From NCBI GenBank assembly GCA_031254805.1, contig JAIRTP010000103.1:1-35296 (forward strand): DNA of 35,296 bases. Reading direction: 5' to 3'. The notes beneath the pieces were generated by a model. It saw nothing but the letters and a program-made list of their open reading frames with translations, was not told the origin of the DNA and searched no databases. The stretch comes from Bacteroidales bacterium. Its GTDB lineage: Bacteria > Bacteroidota > Bacteroidia > Bacteroidales > WRLA01. The position numbers and the translations under genes are program-made. Shown piece after piece: positions 1-8,890 of this stretch (within the stretch, counting starts at the first letter, position 1; every line of letters begins with the position of its first letter).

Positions 1-123
1 AAACGCGTTATCCAGCGGGAAGCTCTTAATGAACTTTCAAAAATGATCTTAGCGGAACAAGTGAATAGAGAACGTCCGATCATTCTTGATTATAAAGAAG
101 ATAAATTGATTTTTAGGAATTAA
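1..123 (+). CDS. clpB: Probable ClpB chaperone, C-terminal end only (partial)
   Basis: An open frame enters from the left edge and stops at TAA 121-123, giving 40 residues. The segment KRVIQREALNELSKMIL resembles the end of the second AAA+ module of Hsp100/ClpB disaggregases, where a conserved R-x-I-Q-R-x-x-x-N-x-L-[AS]-x-x-[IL]-L stretch is followed by a short strand. ClpB is an ATP-driven hexamer that works with DnaK to extract proteins from aggregates. Only the C-terminal subdomain is visible, so the nucleotide-binding motifs cannot be checked, and another Clp ATPase remains possible. The frame is followed at once by a strong hairpin at 133-180, as expected at a transcription-unit end. Confidence 0.7.
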   Translation, partial: KRVIQREALNELSKMILAEQVNRERPIILDYKEDKLIFRN

Positions 124-132
124 TAACTTCAT

Positions 133-180
133 ATAACAAAACAGCCTCAAGTCTTTTCTGAGTTGAGGCTGTTTTGTTAT
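133..180. terminator. Perfect 18-bp inverted repeat, bidirectional terminator
   Basis: Bases 133-150 are perfectly complementary to 163-180, with a 12-nt loop at 151-162. The GC-rich core is GCCTCAA/TTGAGGC and the outer arms are A-rich on the left and T-rich on the right, so each strand carries a U-tract after the stem. It lies between the convergent clpB-like gene (+, stop at 123) and the S8 peptidase gene (-, stop at 196) and probably ends both transcripts. Confidence 0.88.
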
Positions 181-195
181 TATACCTTGCGAGGG

Positions 196-2874
196 TTATT
201 TAGCAACTATAAATCGTCTATGAAATTTTTCTCCTGTTGCGGTTATTATTTCTAGAATATAGATATTTGATTTATAAGAAGATATATTAATAGCTATTTT
301 TCTCTCCTGTACTGATATTTGCTCTACTTTTTTACCAAATAAATCATAAATAGCAACCGTTTTAATTTTGTCTCCTTCAATATGCAAGATGGAGCTTGTG
401 GGATTAGGGTAAATGTTGATTTGCGATTCTAAAGCGTCTACTCCTTGAGGAGGAGCATAATAGCATTCAACATTAGATTTAGGCGACTCTATCCCCAAAG
501 GACAAATAGCGGTAACATAATAGCAATTGTCGATAGACGAATCGAAAGTATCATCGTCTACATAGGAAAACTGATAATTCGAAAGCAGTATTTCATCGTT
601 TCTATAGACATTATAGCGATAATCGCTTCCTGCATTTTCCCAAGAAACAAGTAATATTCGCTCCGAAACGACTTCGAGAGTTACTATGGGAATTTTTGTA
701 CACGAATGTCGATATTCAAACTCTAATACGGTTATTCGTCCATTTTCATCAGTCAAAATGAGTATTAGCGGAACGACGATATCTTCCAAATTGAAATCGG
801 CGCTTAACGATACGTTAAATGATCCTGAAATAACTTGATTATGTTCAAAATCGCCAAATTGAACGTCGGGATTATTAATAAGCAATCCCGACGAAGTCGG
901 CGTAGTGAGAGATCCCGTTATGCCGTGAGCAAATTCATTTCCGATATTTTTTATATAAATGATCATTTCTCCGGACTCGCCCGGATCCAGTTCGCCGTTA
1001 TCATTTCCATCTGTATCATTAATGGCAATATCCGTCTCAACCAATGCATAATCAAAAATGATAATATTGAAATAAGAGGTGGACACATTTTTTTCATCGG
1101 ATATTTCTAATGAAAAATAAATGCCTTTTCGGGGCGGCGCATCTTGGGAAACGATAAACTTGAAAGCTTCTTCTATGTTCGCAATATCTCCTGCTGGAAT
1201 AGTTCCAACATTCACGTTATCGGTAATCATAGAAATCCATGGGCTGTTTGATGATATTTTTGCAGTAACTCCTGAAATTTCTTCGGCTGATAGATTTTTT
1301 AAATTAATATAGAGATCAATTGTTTCGCCTGGATTTATTTTTCCATTATTATTTCCTTGGGCATCGTCAATCGTATAAGACTCTAAACTGATATCTCCTA
1401 TGGGAATTATCTCTAAAGCGGCTAATGCGTCGACGCGCCCTGAACCGTACATATTATTCTTGGATTCGGAGAGAGGTTTGGCCGTTACTTCAAGTATTTC
1501 GCTAATTTTAGCGGGCGACAAGTTAGGATTTTTTGAGAGCATTAAGGCCATAACGCCTGCGACGCCCGGAGTTGCCATCGAAGTTCCGCTCATGTAAACA
1601 TAACCGGTATTACTATCATATTGTAACGACTTAATACTGACTCCCGGAGCGCAAACATCGGGGCGAATGAGTCCCATACCGGGATCTAATTCATAATCAT
1701 TGAATCCGGTAATATGTTCCCAAGTTACCGGCCCTTCAGATGAAAAATAAGCGAGTACGTCTTTGTCGTCGGTTGCGCCTACGGCAACAACGGCGGTTAA
1801 TCCTCCTTGAAGAACTTGATCGGGGTGTAACCATGGCGGCGGACAATTTCCGGGAAGCCGTACATTGTATGGCGCGGGTAATTCATCGTTAAGGTATTCC
1901 CGCTCGTTTCCTGCGCCTACAGAAGCTATAACGCCGGCTTCTAATGTATTAATTAATGCGTTACGGAATAAGATCCTGTCGCTTTCTTGTCCTCCTGCCA
2001 GCACTCCGAATGACATGCTCAAAACATGCGCTCCATGTTCAACAGCAAATTCAATGCCTTCGCACATTACGCTGACCGATCCGCTGCCTTCATCGCTCAT
2101 GATCTTTATCGCCATGATCTTGGCATTAGGCGCTATTCCCGTTTGAGAACCCGAAGCTCCTTGTCCGGCGACTGTTCCGGCGCAATGCGTTCCATGACTG
2201 TGATCGTCCATGGGATCGTTGTCGCGATTGATAAAATCATATCCATGGTATGGATAATCGGGATGTTCCCACATATTGCCTTGTAAATCAGTATGATTAT
2301 AATTGACGCCAGTATCTAAAACAGCGACAATAATTCCTTCGCCCGTATAGCCAAGCTCCCATACCGCGTCTGCGTTGACTTGCGTAATATTATAGGTTAT
2401 TTCATTATTGTTCTTTGCGGGAGAAGGAATTTCTCCGTCAAACAAAGCGTTCTCTACTTTATTATAGCCGATAAGTAAGATATCAGGATGCAGAGAAATT
2501 TGCTCGATCGCTTCGGGCGTCGCATAGCAATTTATAGCATTTGCAAGCCACAACGTCTTGACTTCCATTATTTCTTCTTCTGGAGAAAAAGTTAACAAGT
2601 CGAGAACGCTCCGTTGGCTTTCTTCGGAAAAACGTTTGAGTTCATTGATCACAAAAGCTCGTTTAGCCTCTTTTGTTTGAAAAACATCGGACTTGCTCCG
2701 CATTTCAAACTGATCATATTGCTTATTCAGGATGATATTAATCCAAATTTTTTCGTTGCTTTTTGAAGCGGACATTTTTTGCTGAAGCGATTTTTCAATT
2801 TTGGAATAATCTTGCGCTTCTACAATGTGGCATGTGAGAATTGTAACAAGAATCAGTAAAATTAATTTTTTCAT
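196..2874 (-). CDS. Secreted subtilisin-like (S8) serine peptidase with T9SS C-terminal sorting domain
   Basis: 892 residues from ATG 2874; a longer frame to 2916 only adds residues before an evident signal peptide (MKKLILLILVTI, ending near residue 20). Residues ~25-160 look like a pro-region. The S8 catalytic domain (~175-490) has Asp187 (VAVLDTGV), His227 (HGTH), oxyanion Asn323 (AGN) and Ser432 (GTSMATP), so the triad is complete. Two Ig-like segments follow, each opening with a D-x-x-x-N-x-N-G-x-x-[ND]-P-G-E loop (~503-517 and ~620-633), then a fibronectin-like segment with Cys pairs (~725-805). The end (~815-892) is a type A T9SS sorting domain (IYPNPTSS, then an FG-type turn and RRFIVAK). 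It should be exported by Sec, passed through the T9SS and anchored at or released from the surface. It is a clear paralogue of the gene at 29712-32381. The substrate is unknown. Confidence 0.95.
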   Translation of the reverse strand: MKKLILLILVTILTCHIVEAQDYSKIEKSLQQKMSASKSNEKIWINIILNKQYDQFEMRSKSDVFQTKEAKRAFVINELKRFSEESQRSVLDLLTFSPEEEIMEVKTLWLANAINCYATPEAIEQISLHPDILLIGYNKVENALFDGEIPSPAKNNNEITYNITQVNADAVWELGYTGEGIIVAVLDTGVNYNHTDLQGNMWEHPDYPYHGYDFINRDNDPMDDHSHGTHCAGTVAGQGASGSQTGIAPNAKIMAIKIMSDEGSGSVSVMCEGIEFAVEHGAHVLSMSFGVLAGGQESDRILFRNALINTLEAGVIASVGAGNEREYLNDELPAPYNVRLPGNCPPPWLHPDQVLQGGLTAVVAVGATDDKDVLAYFSSEGPVTWEHITGFNDYELDPGMGLIRPDVCAPGVSIKSLQYDSNTGYVYMSGTSMATPGVAGVMALMLSKNPNLSPAKISEILEVTAKPLSESKNNMYGSGRVDALAALEIIPIGDISLESYTIDDAQGNNNGKINPGETIDLYINLKNLSAEEISGVTAKISSNSPWISMITDNVNVGTIPAGDIANIEEAFKFIVSQDAPPRKGIYFSLEISDEKNVSTSYFNIIIFDYALVETDIAINDTDGNDNGELDPGESGEMIIYIKNIGNEFAHGITGSLTTPTSSGLLINNPDVQFGDFEHNQVISGSFNVSLSADFNLEDIVVPLILILTDENGRITVLEFEYRHSCTKIPIVTLEVVSERILLVSWENAGSDYRYNVYRNDEILLSNYQFSYVDDDTFDSSIDNCYYVTAICPLGIESPKSNVECYYAPPQGVDALESQINIYPNPTSSILHIEGDKIKTVAIYDLFGKKVEQISVQERKIAINISSYKSNIYILEIITATGEKFHRRFIVAK

Positions 2875-2994
2875 ATACAAGCTTAAATTTAATAAATTAT
2901 TTTGAACTAAGAACAACGATAATGTAGTTTTATTATATATGATCGATTTTTTAACGGATATATGTAAAAAAATGCTGTAAATAAGCCAACTCGG

Positions 2995-4047
2995 TTATGA
3001 TATTTTTTCTTTATGGCATACCAACGGATGCTTTTTCTCCCCATGCCAATTATGGAACCCATTTCCTTGGCAATCTTTGAAGTCGGAACAATGCGCGCAT
3101 TTTCCGGTTTTTGTCCATTTTCTGTTGCGAAATACATGAAATTTATTCTCCCACACTTCCATGAGATTATCTTGATATATATTTCCCTGCACAAAAGAAC
3201 GGTCTATATTTGGACAAGCGGAGATAGAGCCGTCAATCAAAATGGATCCGATATTAATTCCCGCCCTGCAAAAATAGTAACTGTCGCGCACTTTTGCTTC
3301 ATATTTACCCACATATCCTTCGCAACTGAACATAATATCGATTTCCGGATTTTGTCTTGTATGAACAATAAAATCCATTAATCCGACAAATTGACTATCG
3401 GTCAAAAAAAGCTCCGGGTGTTGTGTTGAACGTCCAATCGGAATGATAGTAAACAGCCTCCATGCTTTTACTTTTTTTTGGATAAGATAATCTCTTATTT
3501 GAGGGAGTTCGTCTATGTTTTTTTGATGGACGCAAGTTACAACGTCGAAATTCAGGCGAGAATAACTTGCCGCCAAAGCAATAGCGTTGTCTACTTTTTC
3601 GAAATTAGTTGTTGAATTTCGCATCCAACTATGCGTCGTTTTATTGCCGTCAAGGCTGATCGTCAAAGCTCCCATGCCAGCGTTTAATAACGCTATATGT
3701 TTATCTCTATCATATAGTTGTCCGTTAGTTACCATTCCCCAGCGTTTCTCTCGTTTTCGGATCTCTCTTCCGCACATTTCCAAATCATTGCGCAAGAGCG
3801 GCTCGCCACCGGTAAGAACGACGATTACATTGCCGACAGAAGGTTGTTTCACAGTGTCAAGAGCGGATAAAAAATCCTCTAAAGGCATATCGGGATGAGA
3901 ACTATCTTTGGAACAGTCGCTTCCGCAATGAAGACAATTCAAATTACATCGCGTAGTACATTCCCAAAAGAGATAATTCAGTTCATGATGTTTCGTCTCA
4001 AATTTTTTAAATTGCCGAAACGCCGCCTTTTTTATGATCGAGAGCAT
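2995..4047 (-). CDS. Radical SAM/SPASM enzyme of the rSAM/lipoprotein system (TIGR04133-like)
   Basis: About 350 residues from ATG 4047 (a TTG lies one codon upstream). Near residue 34 the radical SAM [4Fe-4S] motif reads CNLNCLHC (C-x3-C-x2-C), and a glycine-rich LTGGEPLLR follows, typical of SAM binding. The C-terminal third has many cysteines (including ACPNID, CAHCSDFKDC and a final CH), the pattern of a SPASM domain holding auxiliary Fe-S clusters. Such enzymes usually modify peptides or proteins by radical chemistry. The start lies inside the upstream lipoprotein gene with a 41-nt overlap in another frame, so the two are probably translationally coupled. This pairing matches what I recall as the TIGR04133/TIGR04134 rSAM-lipoprotein system of Bacteroidetes, whose reaction is, to my knowledge, not established. 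That the neighbouring lipoprotein is the substrate is inference. Confidence 0.88.
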   Translation of the reverse strand: MLSIIKKAAFRQFKKFETKHHELNYLFWECTTRCNLNCLHCGSDCSKDSSHPDMPLEDFLSALDTVKQPSVGNVIVVLTGGEPLLRNDLEMCGREIRKREKRWGMVTNGQLYDRDKHIALLNAGMGALTISLDGNKTTHSWMRNSTTNFEKVDNAIALAASYSRLNFDVVTCVHQKNIDELPQIRDYLIQKKVKAWRLFTIIPIGRSTQHPELFLTDSQFVGLMDFIVHTRQNPEIDIMFSCEGYVGKYEAKVRDSYYFCRAGINIGSILIDGSISACPNIDRSFVQGNIYQDNLMEVWENKFHVFRNRKWTKTGKCAHCSDFKDCQGNGFHNWHGEKKHPLVCHKEKIS

Positions 4048-4429
4048 CAACCTCTTCTAATTCTATGTTTAATAATATCTTTGTTGTATATATATTGGTT
4101 AAAACAGTATCTTTTTGTAAAAAATGTCCGTATTCAAGAGGGTTTATATCCTCGAATCGAACAGCAATGTGATCGTTCAATACAGTAAAAAATGAAAAAT
4201 TGCCATCCTCGTCGGAGACGGCACACGGTAATGTACCATAATAATCAAGATTACTTACGAAGACATTAATCCCTTGAACAGGCTCTCCGTTTGTTTTAGA
4301 TACGATTTTTCCATAAAGATAAATATCCAGTCCGTCATCTTGGGGCGTTCCGTAACAAGCTTGAAAAGCAAATAAAAGCGTCGCGAAACTTAATCCTCCC
4401 AGAAATTTTCTTAATCTATTTTTCTTCAT
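4007..4429 (-). CDS. Putative lipoprotein partner of a radical SAM enzyme (TIGR04134-like)
   Basis: 140 residues from ATG 4429, chosen because MKKNRLRK begins a normal signal peptide; an ATG at 4453 would add eight residues. The hydrophobic core ends in a lipobox (FQAC, Cys25), followed at once by YGTPQDD. The mature part reads like a carboxypeptidase-regulatory-type beta-sandwich: GKIVSKTNGEPVQGINVFV, then a turn SDEDGNFSF and the segment VRFEDINPLEYGHF. The YG-x-P motif after the lipid-bearing Cys and the V-x-F-x-D-I segment are what I recognise in the lipoprotein family that pairs with radical SAM enzymes in Bacteroidetes. It should sit in a membrane facing the periplasm or cell surface. 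Its frame overlaps the start of the radical SAM gene by 41 nt. A -7 element lies at 4451-4458. Its function is unknown. Confidence 0.85.
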   Translation of the reverse strand: MKKNRLRKFLGGLSFATLLFAFQACYGTPQDDGLDIYLYGKIVSKTNGEPVQGINVFVSNLDYYGTLPCAVSDEDGNFSFFTVLNDHIAVRFEDINPLEYGHFLQKDTVLTNIYTTKILLNIELEEVDALDHKKGGVSAI

Positions 4430-4450
4430 CGCTTTAATTTTAATGTTTAG

Positions 4451-4458
4451 CAAAAATA
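4451..4458 (-). promoter_or_regulatory. Bacteroidetes -7 promoter element for the lipoprotein/rSAM pair
   Basis: The minus strand reads TATTTTTG, matching TAnnTTTG, 21 nt before the lipoprotein ATG at 4429. I see no clear -33 TTTG partner. The short leader suggests that the lipoprotein and radical SAM genes form their own transcription unit. Confidence 0.5.
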
Positions 4459-4592
4459 ATATTTTTTTTGATATAAGCGTTTAGACCGCTAAAATCAGGT
4501 ACGTTAGCCCTTGGGTGGCGGATATTAAATTCTTTCTGTTTAGATTGGCCAATTTTATGCATAAACACATACTTTCGCAGGTGATCCACGAA

Positions 4593-5444
4593 TTAGCTTG
4601 TTTCCTCAATTTCCTCCAGCTTCATCATCTTATCCGCTAAAATTCCTTTGGGCGTTTGATGTAGAGAACAGCATTCGATAAAAGGATCATGTTCAAAAAT
4701 GAGATAATAATCATTTTCAAGAGCTTCGTGTAGAAATCGTTCCTTTTCTTCCATAGTTATAAGCGGACGAATATCGTAAGCCGGTATATATGGAAGAGGA
4801 AGATGCGCCGCAGTTGCAATAAAATCTGCCACATAAGCGAATTTTTTTCCGGCGCATTCAATGATGGGAATGATCTGTCCGTCGGTGTGGCCATGAAACA
4901 TTTTAAAGTAAATACCTTCCGTAAAAAATCCTTCATCTTCGATAAAATGCAATTTTCCGCTCTCAAAAACCGGGTTTTGATTTTCGGGGATGAATGAAGC
5001 CGCTTCTCTCGGATTGGGATGCGTTGCCCATTCCCATTGCCGGCGCGAGAGCCAATATTGCGCGTTTGAAAAAACGGCGACCGCTTTACTCCCTGTTTCA
5101 TCCCATCGAAAAGCGCCTCCGACATGATCGTAATGCAAATGCGTAAATACCACGTCGGTCACATCTTCAAAGCAATATCCCGCTTTTTTAAACCCTTTTT
5201 CCAAAGATTCATCCCCGTGAAGATACCGAAATCCGTAAAATTTATCATCTTGCTTATTTCCCATGCCGGCGTCGAACAGAATCACTTTCTTTCCCGTGTC
5301 GACCAATAAGCAGCGGTTACATGTCGGAACGTTATTCAGTGCGTCCGGTCGATATATTTTGCTCCATATGCTTTTTGGAACGACGCCAAAAACAGTTCCT
5401 CCGTCGGCCATCCATCGTTCTGCTATGATTGGAAAAATCTTCAT
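4593..5444 (-). CDS. MBL-fold metallohydrolase, N-acyl homoserine lactonase-like subgroup
   Basis: 283 residues. The metallo-beta-lactamase signature HLHYDH is at residues 102-107, with further likely metal ligands at His184 (FHGHTDG), Asp207 (YVADF) and His252 (EHD), giving the full dinuclear zinc set. N-terminal LFDAGMGN and the overall length fit the lactonase-like group of the fold. There is no signal peptide, so it should be cytoplasmic. This group includes quorum-quenching lactonases, but many members act on other esters or thioesters, and nothing here fixes the substrate. It starts 32 nt after the holB stop and is the last gene of the long minus-strand run. Confidence 0.85.
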   Translation of the reverse strand: MKIFPIIAERWMADGGTVFGVVPKSIWSKIYRPDALNNVPTCNRCLLVDTGKKVILFDAGMGNKQDDKFYGFRYLHGDESLEKGFKKAGYCFEDVTDVVFTHLHYDHVGGAFRWDETGSKAVAVFSNAQYWLSRRQWEWATHPNPREAASFIPENQNPVFESGKLHFIEDEGFFTEGIYFKMFHGHTDGQIIPIIECAGKKFAYVADFIATAAHLPLPYIPAYDIRPLITMEEKERFLHEALENDYYLIFEHDPFIECCSLHQTPKGILADKMMKLEEIEETS

Positions 5445-5476
5445 AAAAATTGTAAACAGGCAGTTTCGTTAGAGTA

Positions 5477-6616
5477 TTATTTTCCCCGTTTTTCTTTATG
5501 TATCCACGCCATAATCTTGGCGCTGATATCCGTAAAAAGTATGGTTGAATTAGCGTTGCGTTCCAAATGAAAGATTGCCTCTTCAAACGCCTCGGCGTAA
5601 ATAGCGACGTTTTGCAGATGAATGTAAGAGGAAAATTTTTCAATAAAAGAGAGTTCCTCCTCTTCTGTTTTTACGGATGACGCGCCTTGTGAATGAAATT
5701 GAACAAAAAAATGCAGCAATTGCAAAGCATAACTGAAAAAGTCTTTTTGTTGTTCTCTCCCCATTTTTGAAAAGTCTTCGGACAGAGTTATGGCTTTTTG
5801 AAAATCGGCAAGATAACAGATCCGCATCCATTTCACAAACATGTTAAAATAGTCTTTCTCTTCTTCGTCATATTCTATCAACTTGTAGGCTTTGCTTCGA
5901 CTTCCCTCGGAAAGATTAACAATACGCGCAATTTTATCATTCGGCAAATCTCCAAAATTTGATTTTATATCCGCTGTCAACGACTCCATATCTATCGGAG
6001 GAAGCCGGAAGCCTTGCGTTCGAGATTTGATGGTCGAAAGAATTTCCTCCTGAGATTGAGTAATAAGCAAAAACAGAGTTTTTTCAGGAGGTTCTTCTAA
6101 TATTTTCAACAATTTCGGAGCGGCCTGATGTTGCATTTTTTCTACAAGCCAAATAATCACAATTTTATATTCAGACTCATAGCTTTTATAATTCATTGTT
6201 TTAAGAATATGATCGGCCTCTTCGACATAGATCATGGTTTGTTTGTTGTTGGTATTCAATTTTTCAACCCAATCGGCCAAATTACAATAACAATCGCTCT
6301 CTTCCAGCAAAGCGAGCCAATCCTTGAAATAATCCTTACTAATACGTTTATCTTCCGCTTTAACCGTCGGATAGACAAAATAAAGATCGGGATGCATATA
6401 TTTTTTGAACTTTACGCATGAAGGGCAAACGCCGCAAGCGTCTTCTTCGGTACGATTGGGGCAGTTGATATAAGCGGCATAGGCAATAGCCAGCGCCAAT
6501 GCGCCATAACCTTCATTTTCCGAGAAAAGTTGCGCATGGCTCACCCTTTGCTCTTTTACGGAATTACGCAAACGATTTTTTATCTCTTCCTGACCGACAA
6601 CATCTTTAAAAAACAT
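5477..6616 (-). CDS. holB: DNA polymerase III subunit delta' (clamp loader)
   Basis: 379 residues. The start, FFKDVVGQEEIKNRL with SHAQLF, is typical of the AAA+ clamp-loader subunits. The usual P-loop is replaced by SENEGYGALALA with no GK[ST], as expected for delta', which does not hydrolyse ATP. A zinc module follows: Cys52, Cys61, Cys64 and Cys67. LKILEEPPEKTLFLL is the conserved central motif and SRTQGFRL the following segment (the SRC region of other clamp loaders, here without the Cys). The protein is the stator of the complex that loads the sliding clamp during replication. It lies between rfbB (54-nt gap) and the MBL hydrolase gene (32-nt gap) with no obvious promoter of its own. Confidence 0.92.
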   Translation of the reverse strand: MFFKDVVGQEEIKNRLRNSVKEQRVSHAQLFSENEGYGALALAIAYAAYINCPNRTEEDACGVCPSCVKFKKYMHPDLYFVYPTVKAEDKRISKDYFKDWLALLEESDCYCNLADWVEKLNTNNKQTMIYVEEADHILKTMNYKSYESEYKIVIIWLVEKMQHQAAPKLLKILEEPPEKTLFLLITQSQEEILSTIKSRTQGFRLPPIDMESLTADIKSNFGDLPNDKIARIVNLSEGSRSKAYKLIEYDEEEKDYFNMFVKWMRICYLADFQKAITLSEDFSKMGREQQKDFFSYALQLLHFFVQFHSQGASSVKTEEEELSFIEKFSSYIHLQNVAIYAEAFEEAIFHLERNANSTILFTDISAKIMAWIHKEKRGK

Positions 6617-6670
6617 GAGATATAATTAAAATTTTTAGATGAACTTTTACGACATCTTTAGAAAAATGTT

Positions 6671-7726
6671 TTATCTGTTTTTGTACTGTTCTTCATAATA
6701 TTTCAAATAATCTCCGGAAACGATACGATCAAGCCACTCTTGATTATGAAGATACCAGTCGACGGTTTTTTCCAACCCTTCTTCAAATTGTAAAGAAGGT
6801 TTCCAACGCAATTCGTTTTGTAATTTTGAAGAATCAATAGCATAGCGCAAATCGTGTCCGGCGCGATCTTTTACAAAAGTAATCAACTTTTCACTTTCAC
6901 CGTCGGGGCGATGCAATTTCTTATCCATTATTTTGCAAAGCAGACGAATTAAATCAATATTTTTCCATTCATTATTGCCTCCTATATTGTAAGTTTCCCC
7001 AACTTTTCCATGCAATAAGATCGTTTCTATAGCGCGCGCATGATCGCCAACCCATAGCCAATCTCGAATATTTTCGCCTTTTCCATAAACAGGAAGCGGC
7101 TTGTTCTGACGAATATTGTTGATAAATAACGGAATGAGTTTTTCCGGAAATTGATACGAACCATAATTATTCGAACAATTAGAAAGTACGACGGGCATGT
7201 TGAACGTATGAAAATAAGCTTTCACCAAATGATCGGATCCGGCTTTTGAGGCGGAATAAGGACTGCGAGGATCGTATTTTGTCTCTTCAGTAAAATAACC
7301 GGTCGTTCCCAAAGAACCATAAACTTCATCGGTAGAAACATGATAAAATCTTTTTTCCTCCATATTATCTTTCCAAATATTACGCGCCGCATTCAGAAGA
7401 TTAATCGTGCCGACAATATTGGTGATAACAAATGAATTGGGATTGGAAATGGAGCGATCGACATGCGATTCGGCCGCTAAATGTATAACATAGTCAAATT
7501 GATACTGTTCGAAAATCCGAAACATGGTCTGCTCCTCCACAATATCGTTTTTTATAAAGGTATAATTGGGACAATTTTCAACATCTCTCAAGTTTTCCAG
7601 ATTGCCGGCGTATGTCAATTTATCTAAATTGATAATGTGCGCATCGGGATATTTTTCTACAAAATAACGCACAATGTGCGAACCGATAAATCCGGCTCCT
7701 CCGGTAATTAAAATGCTTTTTGTCAT
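6671..7726 (-). CDS. rfbB: dTDP-glucose 4,6-dehydratase
   Basis: 351 residues, the usual length. An extended short-chain dehydrogenase/reductase fold opens with the NAD+ motif TGGAGFIGSH (residues 8-17). The dehydratase signature STDEVYG gives Thr132-Asp133-Glu134, and the Tyr157-x3-Lys161 pair (SPYSASK) completes the active site. It converts dTDP-glucose to dTDP-4-keto-6-deoxyglucose, the branch point to dTDP-rhamnose and amino-deoxy sugars. The usual partners rfbA, rfbC and rfbD are not in the window. It lies 89 nt after galE on the same strand, in a nucleotide-sugar gene group. Confidence 0.96.
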   Translation of the reverse strand: MTKSILITGGAGFIGSHIVRYFVEKYPDAHIINLDKLTYAGNLENLRDVENCPNYTFIKNDIVEEQTMFRIFEQYQFDYVIHLAAESHVDRSISNPNSFVITNIVGTINLLNAARNIWKDNMEEKRFYHVSTDEVYGSLGTTGYFTEETKYDPRSPYSASKAGSDHLVKAYFHTFNMPVVLSNCSNNYGSYQFPEKLIPLFINNIRQNKPLPVYGKGENIRDWLWVGDHARAIETILLHGKVGETYNIGGNNEWKNIDLIRLLCKIMDKKLHRPDGESEKLITFVKDRAGHDLRYAIDSSKLQNELRWKPSLQFEEGLEKTVDWYLHNQEWLDRIVSGDYLKYYEEQYKNR

Positions 7727-7815
7727 TTATATTTATTTTTTTGTCGCTGGTTTTATTTTCTGTAAAAATCGCAGAATTTGAAAAAGAGTGAAAATTTCAT
7801 GTAACGCGCAACTTA

Positions 7816-8832
7816 TTATTCTCCTTTTAAGGCGATCTCCCAATTCCATGCCGACAACATCATTTCGTCGATGCCAAGAACTGCTTTCCATCCTAATTCT
7901 TTATTTGCAAATGTCGTATCCGCCCAAATTTTCTCAATGTCTCCCGAACGCCGTCCGACAATTTCGTAATCCAGTTTTCTTCCGGACACTTTTTCAAAAG
8001 ATTGAATAACTTCTAAAACAGAATACCCTTGTCCGGTTCCGATATTAAAAATTTCAAGATTTTTCTTGTTCTTTTTGTTGAAGAGACGTTCCAATGCGAC
8101 TACGTGCGATTTTGCTAGATCGACCACATGGATATAATCGCGAACAGCCGTTCCGTCGGGCGTGTTATAATTGTCCCCAAAAACTTTCAATGCGGGACGT
8201 TTTCCGATAGCTGTTTGCGTAATGCAGGGAACCAAATTATTAGGAGCGCCCAAAGGCAATTCTCCGATCAATGCCGACGGATGAGCGCCGACAGGATTGA
8301 AATAACGCAAAAGTACGCCGTTCAATTCCGATACGGATAACGTATTGGCAATAATCTCTTCGCATATTTGCTTTGTGTGTCCGTATGGCGAACACGCCGG
8401 TTGTATGGGCGATAATTCCGTTACGGGAAGTTTTTCAGGTTGTCCGTAAACCGTGCATGAAGATGAAAAAACGATAGTTTTACTCCCGATCCTATTCATC
8501 GCATCCAAAATATTGATCAACGATTCAATATTATTATGATAATATCGTAAAGGCTGTTTCACCGATTCGCCGACCGCTTTTAACGCTGCAAAATGGATAA
8601 CAGAATGAATATCGCCGTGCTTATCGAACATTTGCTTCACCCCTTTTTCTACGGTCAAATCAATCTGTTCAAAACAAGGTTTTATTCCGGTAATTTTTTC
8701 TATTCTGTCGACTACGTCGCGATGCGAGTTTATTAAATTGTCCGCAATGACGACTTCATATCCTTTTTGTTGCAATTCTACGACGGTATGCGAACCGATA
8801 TATCCGGTTCCACCTGTAACTAATACTTTCAT
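7816..8832 (-). CDS. galE: UDP-glucose 4-epimerase
   Basis: 338 residues, standard for GalE. The NAD+ motif TGGTGYIGSH is at 6-15, the catalytic Ser lies in FSSSCTVYG (~124), and the Tyr150-x3-Lys154 pair is in SPYGHTK. The C-terminal NIGTGQGYSVLEV and the late RRSGD are typical of the family. It interconverts UDP-glucose and UDP-galactose, and some homologues also act on the N-acetyl forms. Here it probably supplies glycan precursors, as its neighbours are wbpB upstream (58-nt gap) and rfbB downstream. Confidence 0.95.
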   Translation of the reverse strand: MKVLVTGGTGYIGSHTVVELQQKGYEVVIADNLINSHRDVVDRIEKITGIKPCFEQIDLTVEKGVKQMFDKHGDIHSVIHFAALKAVGESVKQPLRYYHNNIESLINILDAMNRIGSKTIVFSSSCTVYGQPEKLPVTELSPIQPACSPYGHTKQICEEIIANTLSVSELNGVLLRYFNPVGAHPSALIGELPLGAPNNLVPCITQTAIGKRPALKVFGDNYNTPDGTAVRDYIHVVDLAKSHVVALERLFNKKNKKNLEIFNIGTGQGYSVLEVIQSFEKVSGRKLDYEIVGRRSGDIEKIWADTTFANKELGWKAVLGIDEMMLSAWNWEIALKGE

Positions 8833-8890
8833 ACGCGCGATATTCTTTAATATATTTACTGTTTAATAGCTGAATTATTAGAGTCAAACG

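Noticed and set aside
4454-4592. Possible gene or RNA between the MBL hydrolase and the lipoprotein gene
   Set aside because: Only 139 nt, no convincing open frame, hairpin or RNA motif apart from the -7 element near the lipoprotein start.
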